A stretch of DNA of 47,323 bases from Bacillota bacterium (GCA_023398815.1 JAEWRW010000016.1:1-47323), one strand, 5' to 3'. Shown: positions 1 through 7,966, numbered from the stretch's first letter. Numbers and translations: made by a program. The notes: generated by a model from the sequence alone, not told the origin.

Positions 1-371
1 AGCAGGGCACAAAACTGGCGAACGAGACGGCCCAGGCGCTGGAGAAGATTGTCGGCGGCGTGGAGAACGCAACCGATCTCGTGAGCGGCATTGCCCAGGC
101 CAGCAACGACCAGGCGCTGGCGGTGTCACAGGTGAACCGTGGCATCGAGCAGGTGTCCCAGGTGGTGCAGACGACCAGCGCCACGGCGGAGGAGAGTGCC
201 GCGACCAGCGAGGAACTCTCCAGCCAGGCGGAGCTGCTGAAGGAACGGGTGGGCCGCTTCCACCTGAAGAACAGCGGCGCAACCGCGAGCCAGACCAAGG
301 CCACGCAGGCCGCGCTGCCCGGCCCGGCCGAAAAGGCCAAGCCGAAGATCAGCTTCGACGCCGCCGGGTAA
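1..371 (+). CDS. methyl-accepting chemotaxis protein, C-terminal part
   Basis: Partial gene: the open frame enters from the left edge (frame starting at base 3) and stops with TAA at 369-371. The visible ~122 residues are the end of a chemoreceptor signalling coiled coil. The stretches GIAQASNDQALAVSQVNRGI and TSATAEESAATSEELSSQA are typical of the membrane-distal return helix and the methylation-helix region, including paired Glu/Gln positions. The last ~35 residues are a charged Ala/Lys/Pro tail without a recognisable CheR-binding pentapeptide. By family knowledge it would signal to CheA/CheW at the membrane. The ligand-binding half is outside the window, so the stimulus cannot be inferred. 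A hairpin 16 bases after the stop probably ends its transcript. Confidence 0.9.
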   Translation, partial: QGTKLANETAQALEKIVGGVENATDLVSGIAQASNDQALAVSQVNRGIEQVSQVVQTTSATAEESAATSEELSSQAELLKERVGRFHLKNSGATASQTKATQAALPGPAEKAKPKISFDAAG

Positions 372-386
372 CCCCGTGTGTCAGGC

Positions 387-420
387 AACCCGGTTTGTCT
401 CAGCGCACACAAACCGGGTT
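387..420 (+). terminator. hairpin after the chemoreceptor gene
   Basis: Perfect 11-bp stem AACCCGGTTTG / CAAACCGGGTT with a 12-base loop, placed 16 bases after the stop. The T-tract is poor (GTTTGA), so termination efficiency is uncertain. Confidence 0.55.
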
Positions 421-431
421 GTTTGACAGAC

Positions 432-968
432 GAAGGCAGGCCGTTTCCGGCCTGCCTTCAGAGTGTCTACAAACCTCTAAAACGAGCAGAGGGTGACGAA
501 CCTCCCGCCGATTCACTCGGCGGAAGGAAAGGAAAGGTTTGTACGAGCAGGAAAGAAAATCCGCTTGCCAGCGCAACGTATCCTTAGAAACCCGCATGAG
601 AGCTGCAATTTGCGGTCGGTCCATCGCATTGCTGCGCAATGCTCGTGTTGCTCTCAACGATTCTAAAGAATCGTCTGCCGCAACGCGGGACCGAGAGTCG
701 GCGACATGTGCGGCGAATCGGACACGCCGGATGCGTGTCCAACCGTCACGCCGTGAAGGCATTGCATCGCAATGCCTTAGCGCCTGGATGGCGCGTAAGG
801 CGTGAACGGCGACCAAGCTATCACGAGAACAAGCTGTCTGAATCGCGGTTGGTGCCACAGCGACCAGGTTGCATGGGCGAGCAGTGCCGGAACGGCACGA
901 CCAGCCAGACGCGAAAGGCTGTCGACTTTGTCGACAGCCTGAAGGCAGGCCGTTTCCGGCCTGCCTTC
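432..968 (-). repeat. structured repeat element A1
   Basis: Intergenic repeat whose body (about 459-941) is nearly identical, as reverse complement, to 30265-30600 of copy A2, and is related to A3 (22593-23040). Both ends carry the same 28-base hairpin (432-459 and 941-968, stem GAAGGCAGGCC) in the same orientation. Just inside lie imperfect inverted ends CAGGCTGTCGACAAA and CAGAGTGTCTACAAA, MITE-like. The body is a chain of short palindromes. The apparent open frames here are repeated in A2 and show no protein character, so I do not call a gene. Confidence 0.8.
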
Positions 969-970
969 GC

Positions 971-1150
971 TCACTTCTTTTCCCATCGGTCGTTTATGTA
1001 GCGCATCGCCTTTGCATAGGTGTTGCTCTTATCCGGCCGGGTGCAGGCCGGGTCATCCTTGGCGTGGCAGCGCTCACACCACTTGCAGTATTTCCAACCG
1101 GTATCGTACTGGTACTGAACCCCGGTCGGTGTCATGTTGGCCTTCCGCAT
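971..1150 (-). CDS. small cysteine-rich protein, function unknown
   Basis: 59 residues from ATG at 1150, preceded by GGGAGGG seven bases upstream; the longer frame from 1189 has no comparable site. Residues ~20-36 contain a cluster YCKWCERCHAKDDPAC, i.e. CxxCxxC followed by another Cys, which could bind zinc or an iron-sulfur cluster. The C-terminus (AKAMRYINDRWEKK) is basic and probably helical. The stop lies three bases from the outer hairpin of repeat A1. I do not recognise the family. The good ribosome site and the clustered cysteines support a real gene. Confidence 0.6.
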   Translation of the reverse strand: MRKANMTPTGVQYQYDTGWKYCKWCERCHAKDDPACTRPDKSNTYAKAMRYINDRWEKK

Positions 1151-1216
1151 TGTGCATCCCTCCCGCCAACCGCTTGCTATCCACAGCATATGCGGGGGCG
1201 ACCGGGGTTGTCCGCC

Positions 1217-2536
1217 TCAGCGGAAGGTCACACCCTGGCAGTTGCGCTCCACCACCACCGGCATGCGCCCATGGAAAGGGTGCACCCAGGCGTTGGCGAC
1301 GAGCACATCCTGCACGCCCTGCAGGAAGAGCCAGGTCTCAGTCCCGTCCTGGGGCAGGCGGGCGTTCTGCTCGCCGGGGCTGAGGTCGATGAGGTCGCCC
1401 TTGATCGCCCGGTTGTCGCTGTCCTTGAGCGTCACATCCACGTTGAGGAGCCGCACGTCGCGCACGTTGTCACCCTCCCCCACGATGGCCAGCGCGTTCT
1501 CGCTGGTGCACTGCAGGCCGTTCATCGTCACGTTGCGCACGTTCAAATCAAAGCGCGGGGCTGGCTCGGGCCGGGCGTAGTTGGCCAAGTGGTGGTGGGT
1601 CGCCATGATGCAGACGGCCTCACCATTGCCCCACCAGCCCCCCGCCCGCACCCGAGTGTCGATGCGCACGTTGGTGGCCTGCACGTTCTCCACAAGGCCC
1701 GTGCGGCTGCTTGTCATGATGGTCAGCCCCCGGTTGCTCTCCCGAATGATGACGTTCGATATGACCACGTTGCGCACGATGGAGTGCATGTAACCCACCA
1801 CCACCGCCTTGGAGCAGGAGCGCAGAATGCAGTCGGAGATGACGACGTCCTCGCAGGGCTTGTCCCAGTCGGTGATGGCCGAAAGGGCGATGCAATCGTC
1901 GCCGGCGGAGATGTGGCACCCCCGCACAATGACGCCCCGGCAGGAGCAGAAGTGCATGCCGTCGTTGTTGGGCAGCCGCAGGTTGTTGTCGATCGTCAGG
2001 TCCAGCACCTTGACGTCCTCACACTCCACAAAGCTCATCGTCCAGCAAGGGGCGTTGACGATGCGCACGTCCTGCACCGTCACCCGCCGGCACCGCAGGA
2101 AAAAGATGGGCTGGTTGGGCCGCGCGTCATAGAGGCGGGTACACTCCTCCAGCTGCGCCGGCGTCAGCGGCACGGCACTCTTGGGCACATTGGGCCGGTC
2201 GAGGTGGTAGAAGGCATCGCCGTTCAAATCAATGGTGCCCTCGCCGGTGATGAGGATGTTGTCGCAATCCATGCAGGTGATCAGTGACAGAACCCTGCCC
2301 ATCTCGTTGTGGTCATAACCGTTCCAAACGTAATCGGCCATATCGGGCGAACCTTTGAGCACCGCGCCCTTCGCGAGGTGCAGTGACGCACCTTTGAGGT
2401 CGAGGGTGCCGGTGAGGAACTCGCCGGCAGGGATGCGAACCGTGCCGCCCTGCGCGGCGTCGAGGGCCGCCTGAATGGCCGCGGTGCAGAGTTCCCCGGT
2501 GTTGGGGGTTGCGCCGAATTGGGTGATGTCTAGCAT
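1217..2536 (-). CDS. GH28-family (polygalacturonase-like) glycoside hydrolase
   Basis: 439 residues, right-handed beta-helix family. Seen: the N-terminal segment DITQFGATPNTGELCTAAIQ typical of pectin-lyase-fold proteins, then NNDG at ~190-193 and GDD at ~212-214, which supply the three catalytic aspartates in GH28. The usual GHG loop reads GYM (~248-250) and the RIK motif is NRGLTI (~268), so substrate preference may differ from classical polygalacturonase. No signal peptide, so it would act inside the cell on imported pectic oligosaccharides (inference). AGGAGG precedes the ATG. The gene stands alone, divergent from the VOC gene, with a GC-rich palindrome in its leader (2551-2571). Confidence 0.88.
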   Translation of the reverse strand: MLDITQFGATPNTGELCTAAIQAALDAAQGGTVRIPAGEFLTGTLDLKGASLHLAKGAVLKGSPDMADYVWNGYDHNEMGRVLSLITCMDCDNILITGEGTIDLNGDAFYHLDRPNVPKSAVPLTPAQLEECTRLYDARPNQPIFFLRCRRVTVQDVRIVNAPCWTMSFVECEDVKVLDLTIDNNLRLPNNDGMHFCSCRGVIVRGCHISAGDDCIALSAITDWDKPCEDVVISDCILRSCSKAVVVGYMHSIVRNVVISNVIIRESNRGLTIMTSSRTGLVENVQATNVRIDTRVRAGGWWGNGEAVCIMATHHHLANYARPEPAPRFDLNVRNVTMNGLQCTSENALAIVGEGDNVRDVRLLNVDVTLKDSDNRAIKGDLIDLSPGEQNARLPQDGTETWLFLQGVQDVLVANAWVHPFHGRMPVVVERNCQGVTFR

Positions 2537-2584
2537 GGTGTGCCTCCTGTCACCGGCGGGCTGTCCGCCGGGTTATGTTGCTGG

Positions 2585-2590
2585 TATAAT
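2585..2590 (+). promoter_or_regulatory. -10 box for the VOC gene
   Basis: Perfect TATAAT 29 bases before the VOC start codon. No good -35 match at the right distance. Confidence 0.5.
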
Positions 2591-2618
2591 GGGTCAAACG
2601 CACATGGGAGGGATTGGT

Positions 2619-3011
2619 ATGGACTGCATCGAACGCTTTGAGCACGCGGCGATTTTCTGCCGTGACCTGGCGGCCCAGGTCGCCTGGTACAACGACATCT
2701 TCGACGGCACGGTGGTGTTGGCGCACGAGGGGGAGAACGCCTTTGTGAAGATCGCCGGCGGCATCCTGCTGGAGCTCATCCAGACGGTGCCGGGCAATGT
2801 GGTGGCCTTGCAGCCGGCCAACGCCAACGGCCTGCGTCACCTGGCCTTCACAGTGGACGACCTGGAGCGCGCCAAGACTCACCTGGTCCAAAAGAACGTG
2901 CCCCTGACCGGCGGGTGGGAGAACAAGGCCGACCGCTGCGTCACCGTGTTCTTTGAGGACCCCGAGGGCAACCTGCTGCAGTTCATGTACCGGGAAGTGC
3001 CCCTAATATAG
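2619..3011 (+). CDS. VOC (glyoxalase/bleomycin-resistance) family protein
   Basis: 130 residues from ATG at 2619, with GGGAGGG eight bases upstream; the upstream in-frame ATGs have no ribosome site. One pair of beta-alpha-beta-beta-beta modules. Features of the family are FEHAAIFCRDLAAQVAWY at the start, GLRHLAFTVDDLE in the middle and FFEDPEGNLLQFMY near the end. His9 and His74 fit the usual metal positions, with Glu52 a further candidate. The family covers lyases, dioxygenases and binding proteins, so the substrate cannot be told. It is a single-gene unit with its own -10 box and terminator. Confidence 0.85.
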   Translation: MDCIERFEHAAIFCRDLAAQVAWYNDIFDGTVVLAHEGENAFVKIAGGILLELIQTVPGNVVALQPANANGLRHLAFTVDDLERAKTHLVQKNVPLTGGWENKADRCVTVFFEDPEGNLLQFMYREVPLI

Positions 3012-3044
3012 TCGCCGCCGACGCTGTGGCGTCGTCGGCGATTT
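3012..3044 (+). terminator. rho-independent terminator of the VOC gene
   Basis: 12-bp stem TCGCCGCCGACG / CGTCGTCGGCGA with one mismatch, then TTT, directly after the stop codon. Confidence 0.7.
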
Positions 3045-3070
3045 GGAGAACTTGTCATTGTTGTCACATC

Positions 3071-3099
3071 ATTGCCCAGCGCACAGGTCGCTGGGCAAT
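3071..3099. terminator. second hairpin, possibly bidirectional
   Basis: Perfect 11-bp stem ATTGCCCAGCG / CGCTGGGCAAT, followed by CTCTTT on the plus strand. It separates the convergent VOC and helicase genes. Confidence 0.5.
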
Positions 3100-3341
3100 C
3101 TCTTTGCCGTTCCCCTCATTCTCATCTTACAAGAGAACGGTTTCGCCTGCAGGCGGGGTTTACCAACTGCCCCGTGCTGGCTAAGCGTTCCTCCCGCCGA
3201 ATGAATCGGCGGTCGGCTCTGGCCGGGGTTCCTCCTGCAAGGCAGAGGGAGACGGGGTCGCCTGCGGGCGGGACTATGCCGACCGCCTCATACGGGGCAA
3301 CCGCTGCCCCGCCGATGAACCAGTACTCGGTTCTGGCTGGA
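3100..3341. other. non-coding region with a fragment related to repeat A
   Basis: No gene seen. It contains GC-rich palindromic blocks. At 3194-3212 the hairpin CCGCCGA-ATGAA-TCGGCGG has the same sequence as the tail hairpin of the A repeats (503-521 on the other strand, with one loop difference; partly kept at 22940 and 30684), so this is probably a decayed piece of that family. Confidence 0.5.
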
Positions 3342-4772
3342 TTACTCGCTCTGGGATGTCTGCGTTGCTCCCTCGCCACTGCCGGGGGCACCGGCTCCAC
3401 CGGGCTTGCGGCGGCGGCGACGGCGGCGCTTGGCACTGGCAGAGAGGGCGGCACCCTCGGCGCCGGGTTGGGCTGGCGCGGCATTGACCGCGGGCGTAGC
3501 CTCCTTCGCGGGAGCGTCGGCGCGGGGTTGCCCGCCGTTGCGGCTGCCGCCGGGGCGGCGATTGCGCGGGGGACGGTTGCCCTCGCCACGAGGGGTACCC
3601 TCGGCGCGGGCCGCTCCCTCAGCGCGGGGGGCACCGCCAGCAGCGGTCTGCCCCTCCGTACCCTGACCCTGGGCCTTGCCCATGGCCGAATGGGTGTGGT
3701 GCTGAATGCGGCTGATCTGCTTCTGGTCACGGCTCAAGACCAGCGTGACCGCCCGGCCCGAGCGCCCGGCCCGGCCCGTGCGGCCGATGCGGTGGACGTA
3801 ATGGTCGGCGTTGCGGGGCACGTCGAAGTTGACGACCAGGTCGACGCCCGAAATATCCAGCCCGCGCGCGGCGATGTCGGTGGCCACCAGCACCGCAAGG
3901 GCGCGGGTGCGGAACCGCATCATGATGCTGTCACGCACACTTTGCTCAATGCCGCCGTGCAGCCCCTCCACATTGAAGCCGCGCCGTCGCAGCTGCCGGT
4001 AAAGGTCGCTGACCTTCTGCTTGGTGTTGCAGAACACCAGCGTCAGCTTGGCGTCGCTCGTTCGGATGAGCTTGGCCAGTTCATCCACCTTGCCCTGCTC
4101 GGTTGTCTCCACATAGGTCTGCTCGATGTCCGGGGCCGTCAGGGTGTCGCGCTCGATGCTCACGGTCACCGGGTCCTTCTGGTAGAGCCGGGTCAGCTCC
4201 AAAATCTCCTTGGGCATGGTGGCGGAGAAGAGCATCGTCTGCCGGCGGCTGGAGGTGTAGCTGATGATCTCATCGATGTCCTCGCGGAAACCCATGTCCA
4301 GCATCTCATCGGCCTCATCGAGGGTCACCATCCGCACGTTGAAGAAGCGCATGTTCCGGCGGCGCAGCTGGTCGAGCACCCGGCCCGGTGTGCCGATGAT
4401 GAGTTGGCAACCCTTCAGCCGCTGGGCCTGGTAGCTCACATTCGTGCCGCCATAGATGGCGATGACGCCGAAATTCTCCATCTTGCGGGAGAGACCCTCG
4501 GCCACGGCAGTAATCTGCTGTGCCAGCTCCCGTGTTGGGCAGAGCACTATGGCCTGAATCTCCGGGCTGGCGGTGTCAATGCGCTGCAGAATGGGCAGCA
4601 GAAAGGCCGCGGTCTTGCCGGTGCCGGTCTGGGCCTGGCCAATGACGTCACGGCCCTCCAGCAGCAGGGGAATGGCGCGGGCCTGAATGGGCGTGGGCTC
4701 GGTGTACCCCAGCGCCGCGGCGGCCTCGTTCATCTCGTCAGATAAGCAATCTAGAAAGCTCATAGCGGGCAT
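3342..4772 (-). CDS. DEAD-box ATP-dependent RNA helicase
   Basis: 476 residues. All core motifs are present: Q motif PTPIQ (~27-30), Walker A AQTGTGKT (47-54), PTRELA (79-84), TPGR (128-131), DEAD (152-155), SAT (183-185) and HRIGRTGR (327-334). After ~375 follows a disordered tail of ~100 residues rich in Gly, Arg, Ala and Pro, ending in a run of Arg/Lys (SAKRRRRRRRKPGG), probably a basic RNA-binding extension. The family (DeaD/CshA) unwinds RNA in ribosome assembly, mRNA decay and cold response. Start ATG at 4772 has AAGGATGA in front. The gene is monocistronic and divergent from mtaB. Confidence 0.95.
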   Translation of the reverse strand: MPAMSFLDCLSDEMNEAAAALGYTEPTPIQARAIPLLLEGRDVIGQAQTGTGKTAAFLLPILQRIDTASPEIQAIVLCPTRELAQQITAVAEGLSRKMENFGVIAIYGGTNVSYQAQRLKGCQLIIGTPGRVLDQLRRRNMRFFNVRMVTLDEADEMLDMGFREDIDEIISYTSSRRQTMLFSATMPKEILELTRLYQKDPVTVSIERDTLTAPDIEQTYVETTEQGKVDELAKLIRTSDAKLTLVFCNTKQKVSDLYRQLRRRGFNVEGLHGGIEQSVRDSIMMRFRTRALAVLVATDIAARGLDISGVDLVVNFDVPRNADHYVHRIGRTGRAGRSGRAVTLVLSRDQKQISRIQHHTHSAMGKAQGQGTEGQTAAGGAPRAEGAARAEGTPRGEGNRPPRNRRPGGSRNGGQPRADAPAKEATPAVNAAPAQPGAEGAALSASAKRRRRRRRKPGGAGAPGSGEGATQTSQSE

Positions 4773-4818
4773 TCATCCTTCGTGTTTGGCATATTGGGCC
4801 TGTTGGCCCACTCTCGTT

Positions 4819-4846
4819 ATTGTAACACAGTCCGCGCACTTGTGCA
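4819..4846 (-). promoter_or_regulatory. probable promoter of the DEAD-box helicase gene
   Basis: On the minus strand TGCACA (4841-4846), a 16-base spacer, then TACAAT (4819-4824), about 46 bases before the helicase start. Confidence 0.5.
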
Positions 4847-4857
4847 TCCCGTCGGCC

Positions 4858-4886
4858 TTGACGGAGCCAAAGGTGCGGGGTATAAT
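4858..4886 (+). promoter_or_regulatory. sigma-70 type promoter of mtaB-larE
   Basis: TTGACG (4858-4863), 17-base spacer, TATAAT (4881-4886): a near-consensus promoter. It gives a leader of roughly 105 bases before mtaB. I saw no cobalamin riboswitch in that leader. Confidence 0.8.
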
Positions 4887-4997
4887 CTCCAAGTAAAACC
4901 ATGGGAAAGCAAATCTTTCACAGACGGCGCAACGCTCTCCCTTGCGGCGGCGTTGGCCCGGCGGTACGCTCAGGAAAACTGGAATGAGGTGCCGCCG

Positions 4998-6380
4998 ATG
5001 TGGAACGAGACAACGTTGGCCGTGGCCGAACCGAAGGACTTCGTGTTTGGCAGCGCGCCGCGGCCCGTGGTTTGCCGCAATGGCCTGACGCTGGGCGGAG
5101 GCGAGGTCTACCCTGAGCTCAACTTCACCCTGCCGCCCATGACGCTGGACGAAGCCAACTGGCCCGAGGCGCTGGCCCACTACCGCCAGATGGTGACCGG
5201 CGCGCTGACCCGTGCCTGCCAGCTGCACGCGGGCGGCGTGGTGGTGGAGGTGGAGCTGCTACCCCCCATGACGCTGCGGCCCGAGTGGGGCATCGAGACC
5301 ACAAAAGGCGTGCGTGATATCATGGCCGACTTTGAGGCCAACCGCGGGCTCAAAAGCGCTCTGCGCCTGACGCCCAACGACACGCGGGAGTTCAGCCGCC
5401 CGCCGGTGCTGCGCTCCGGCCCCCATTTGGAGGGCATGCTGCGCACCTTTGAGGGCGCGGCCCGCGCCGGGGCCGACTTCCTGGCCATTGAGAGCACCGG
5501 CGGCAAGGAGCTGCACGACGACGCCCTGCTCAACGCCGACCTGCGGCAGGTGGTGTTCTGCCTGGGGGTGCTGGGCGCACGGGACATGGAGTTCCTGTGG
5601 CGGCACATTGTGGCCATCGCCCGGCAAAACGGCAGCCACGCCGCCGGCGACTCGGCCTGCGGCTTTGCCAACACGGCCATGGTGCTGGCCGACCGCGGCA
5701 TGTTGCCGGAGGTATTCGCCGCCGTGGTGCGGGTGGTTTCGGTCAGCCGGTCGCTGGTCGCCTACCGCGTGGGGGCCGTCGGCCCCAGCAAGGATTGCGC
5801 CTACGAGGGGCCGTTCGTCAAGGCCATCACCGGCGTGCCCATCGCCATGGAAGGCAAGAGCGCGGCCTGCGCCCACCTGAGCCCGGTGGGCAACGTGGCG
5901 GCCTGTGTGGCCGACCTGTGGAGCAACGAATCGGTGCAGAACGTAATGCTGCTCGCGGACATGGCACCGACGGTGTCGATGGAGCAGCTCATCTACGACT
6001 GCCGGCTGATGAACGCCGCCCGCCGCGCCGGGGGCGACGACGCCCTGCGACTGCAGCGTTGGCTGGCTGACTCCGACAGCGCCCTGTCGCCCCAGGCATA
6101 TGTGCTGCGGCCCGACGTGGTGCTGGAACTCTCCCGCGTCATCGCCAGTCGGCAGGACCCCTACGAGCAGGCCAAACTGGGCGCGCGGGCGGCCGTCAAC
6201 GTCCTGCGCCGCGCCGCCGGCAACCAGGAGCTTGCCCTGAGCCAGCGGGAGTACCGGTGGCTGGACCGGATGGAAGAACAACTGGACGAGCTGCCCGACG
6301 ACGCCGAAGCCTGCTGGCAGCTTCTCAAACCCGAACTGGACGCCTCCCGCTTCCTGCCCGCCGAATACGGGCTCGCGTAG
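4998..6380 (+). CDS. mtaB: methanol:corrinoid methyltransferase MtaB
   Basis: 460 residues from ATG at 4998 (GAGGTG six bases upstream), the same length as archaeal MtaB. MtaB is a TIM-barrel zinc enzyme that moves the methyl group of methanol to the cobalt of corrinoid protein MtaC. Family-specific stretches are IESTGGKE, GARDMEFLW, AGDSACGFANTAM, VGPSKDCAYE and DLWSNESVQN. Glu165, Cys221 and Cys267 fall where the zinc ligands Glu164, Cys220 and Cys269 of Methanosarcina barkeri MtaB are expected, so the active site looks intact. No MtaC or MtaA gene is in the window, so its partners must be elsewhere. Followed after 23 bases by larE, probably in one transcript. Confidence 0.93.
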   Translation: MWNETTLAVAEPKDFVFGSAPRPVVCRNGLTLGGGEVYPELNFTLPPMTLDEANWPEALAHYRQMVTGALTRACQLHAGGVVVEVELLPPMTLRPEWGIETTKGVRDIMADFEANRGLKSALRLTPNDTREFSRPPVLRSGPHLEGMLRTFEGAARAGADFLAIESTGGKELHDDALLNADLRQVVFCLGVLGARDMEFLWRHIVAIARQNGSHAAGDSACGFANTAMVLADRGMLPEVFAAVVRVVSVSRSLVAYRVGAVGPSKDCAYEGPFVKAITGVPIAMEGKSAACAHLSPVGNVAACVADLWSNESVQNVMLLADMAPTVSMEQLIYDCRLMNAARRAGGDDALRLQRWLADSDSALSPQAYVLRPDVVLELSRVIASRQDPYEQAKLGARAAVNVLRRAAGNQELALSQREYRWLDRMEEQLDELPDDAEACWQLLKPELDASRFLPAEYGLA

Positions 6381-6403
6381 GGGGCGCAGGAAATGGAGGA
6401 ACC

Positions 6404-7237
6404 ATGACCGCACAAGAAAAGCTCAACCAACTCAAGACCGACCTGACCGCCATGGGCAGCCTGGCGGTGGCATTCTCCGGCGGGGTGGATTCCACCTTCC
6501 TGCTGCGGGTGGCCCACGATGTGCTGGGCGACCGGGTGTTGGCCATCACCGCCCAGTCGTCCACCTTCCCCTCGCGGGAATTGAAGGAGGCCATCGCCTT
6601 CGCCCAGAGCCTGGGCGTGCGCCACCGGGTCATTGAGTCGGAGGAGCTGGACATCGAGGGGTTCTCCCTCAACCCCAGCAACCGCTGCTACTACTGCAAG
6701 CGGGAGCTCTTTGGCAAGATTGCCGCCATCGCCCGGGAGGAGGGCATCGCCCACATCGCCGATGGCTCCAACGCCGACGACACCGGCGATTACCGCCCCG
6801 GCATGCAGGCCATGCGCGAGCAGGGCGCGGTGAGCCCCTTGCTGGCTGCCGGGCTCACCAAGCAGGAGATCCGCGACCTTTCCCGGGAAATGGGGCTCCC
6901 CACTTGGGACAAGCCGGCCTTCGCCTGCCTCTCCAGCCGCATCCCCTATGGCGAGCCCATCACGGCGGAGAAGCTCACGATGATCGACCAGGCTGAGACG
7001 GTGCTGCTGCGCCGGGGCTTCCGCCAGGTGCGGGTGCGCCACCACGGCAACCTCGCCCGGGTGGAGGTTGGTGCCGCCGAGATGCCCCGGTTCTTCGAGC
7101 CCGGTCTCCTGGCGGAGATTGACCGCGAGTTCCGCGCCATCGGCTACGCCTATGTCACCCTCGACATGCGCGGCTACCGCACCGGCAGCATGAACGAGGT
7201 GCTGGCCGAGGCCGAGAAGGTGGGCACACCTGCCTGA
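6404..7237 (+). CDS. larE: LarE-like ATP-dependent sulfur transferase
   Basis: 277 residues from ATG at 6404 (ATGGAGGAACC upstream). PP-loop ATP pyrophosphatase with SGGVDS at 25-30, a CYYC pair at 95-98 and Cys175 in KPAFACLSSRIPYG. That last position matches the region of sacrificial Cys176 in Lactobacillus plantarum LarE, which donates its sulfur while the nickel-pincer nucleotide of lactate racemase is made. The partner genes larA, larB and larC are not in the window. Many LarE homologues occur without them, so the acceptor could be another molecule. It shares the mtaB promoter; whether it serves methanol metabolism is unknown. Confidence 0.88.
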   Translation: MTAQEKLNQLKTDLTAMGSLAVAFSGGVDSTFLLRVAHDVLGDRVLAITAQSSTFPSRELKEAIAFAQSLGVRHRVIESEELDIEGFSLNPSNRCYYCKRELFGKIAAIAREEGIAHIADGSNADDTGDYRPGMQAMREQGAVSPLLAAGLTKQEIRDLSREMGLPTWDKPAFACLSSRIPYGEPITAEKLTMIDQAETVLLRRGFRQVRVRHHGNLARVEVGAAEMPRFFEPGLLAEIDREFRAIGYAYVTLDMRGYRTGSMNEVLAEAEKVGTPA

Positions 7238-7312
7238 ACGGAATCGGCCCCCGCGGGCGCTTCTTTTCGGTATCCGGTGGTTTTGCACGGCAACCGCAAC
7301 CCTTACGAATGG

Positions 7313-7345
7313 CAACAAGCTCCCGACTGTGTCGGGAGCTTGTTG
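7313..7345 (+). terminator. strong terminator after larE
   Basis: Perfect 15-bp stem CAACAAGCTCCCGAC / GTCGGGAGCTTGTTG with a 3-base loop, then TTCATT. It may also stop the convergent AT-rich genes. Confidence 0.75.
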
Positions 7346-7378
7346 TTCATTGCCCGCGCCAAATCCTATATTATGCTT

Positions 7379-7642
7379 TTATTTACTGTTACCTTTTTCC
7401 TTTTTCTTATCATTCCACCAGCGCTTAATATAAGGTGTACATTCATCAATAATATTATTGATTACATCACCTAAGACCTCACCAATAGCTTTGCTAATTT
7501 GCTCAGCTATTGAGTCCTCCCCTTGATTATTACCACTATAATACTCGTTTGTTAAGTCTTCATCTCTTGATTCATTTGTTTTGTCAACTAAATTACCATT
7601 TTGAATTTTCTTTTTCTCTTTCCTTCTTGACATTCGACTCAT
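7379..7642 (-). CDS. hypothetical small charged protein (AT-rich patch)
   Basis: 87 residues, unrecognised. Starts MSRMSRRKEKKKIQ and ends with WWNDKKKEKGNSK, with an acidic centre and a probable amphipathic helix EQISKAIGEVLGDVINNIID. No signal peptide or clear membrane span. The ATG at 7642 has ACGGAG a few bases upstream and overlaps the 3' end of the 101-residue gene by 50 bases in another frame. The sequence is strikingly AT-rich compared with larE, which suggests acquisition. The long overlap makes it less certain than its neighbour. Confidence 0.5.
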   Translation of the reverse strand: MSRMSRRKEKKKIQNGNLVDKTNESRDEDLTNEYYSGNNQGEDSIAEQISKAIGEVLGDVINNIIDECTPYIKRWWNDKKKEKGNSK

Positions 7643-7898
7643 CTACTCCGTCAAGATCCATTTCCGTTCTATATTTGTATAAAAAGCTATGCGTTTCCTT
7701 GTCATTAGCAACCCACTCTTCGCTATATCGACTATCAGCCCAAGATGTCTTTCCGTTAGCACGTATGTGTAGCTCTCCATCCGAAATTGTGTATGTACGT
7801 TCTTCTCTGCAATTTTTGCCTTCATAATATGTTCTTGTACTGAAACCTTCGTTCTGATCTAAGATTCTTTGTCTTACAGGCTTTGTCAATCGCGGCAT
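7593..7898 (-). CDS. hypothetical protein (AT-rich patch)
   Basis: 101 residues from ATG at 7898 with a good AAAGGAGG site. It begins MPRLTKPVRQRILDQN. The middle (YTISDGELHIRANGKTSW ... SEEWVANDKETHSFLYKYR) looks like a small beta-rich domain, and the end is highly charged (VKKEREKENSKW). I do not recognise the family. Its base composition differs sharply from the surrounding genes, and it precedes the 87-residue gene in an overlapping pair, an arrangement seen in mobile accessory modules. No function is proposed. Confidence 0.65.
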   Translation of the reverse strand: MPRLTKPVRQRILDQNEGFSTRTYYEGKNCREERTYTISDGELHIRANGKTSWADSRYSEEWVANDKETHSFLYKYRTEMDLDGVDESNVKKEREKENSKW

Positions 7899-7937
7899 AT
7901 TATCCTCCTTTCATCAACTTTATTCAACGAATTTATG

Positions 7938-7966
7938 ATTATAGTGCCTGCCTAATATATAAATAA
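7938..7966 (-). promoter_or_regulatory. possible promoter of the AT-rich gene pair
   Basis: Minus strand TTATTT (7961-7966), 17-base spacer, TATAAT (7938-7943), 40 bases before the ATG at 7898. The -35 is weak. Confidence 0.4.

Noticed and set aside
400..858. 152-codon frame in A1, repeated at 30022-30624
   Set aside because: The similar translations come from the nucleotide repeat itself. The DNA is a chain of palindromes and the frame is not kept in A3, so I treat it as non-coding.
432..968. Group II intron remnant at a terminator
   Set aside because: Group IIC introns also insert by terminators, but I found no domain V-like hairpin or reverse-transcriptase frame, and they would not duplicate the hairpin.
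869..2287. Long plus-strand open frame (472 codons) across the GH28 gene
   Set aside because: It is antisense to a well-supported GH28 gene, has low-complexity His/Val/Gly-rich translation and no ribosome site. Similar long antisense frames at 3072-4745, 16225-17637, 33569-35734 and 44141-45880 are likewise artefacts of GC-rich coding DNA.
5550..5570. Apparent loss of an MtaB zinc cysteine at CLGVLG
   Set aside because: Counting from the chosen start, the ligands Glu164, Cys220 and Cys269 of the archaeal enzyme correspond to Glu165, Cys221 and Cys267, which are all present.
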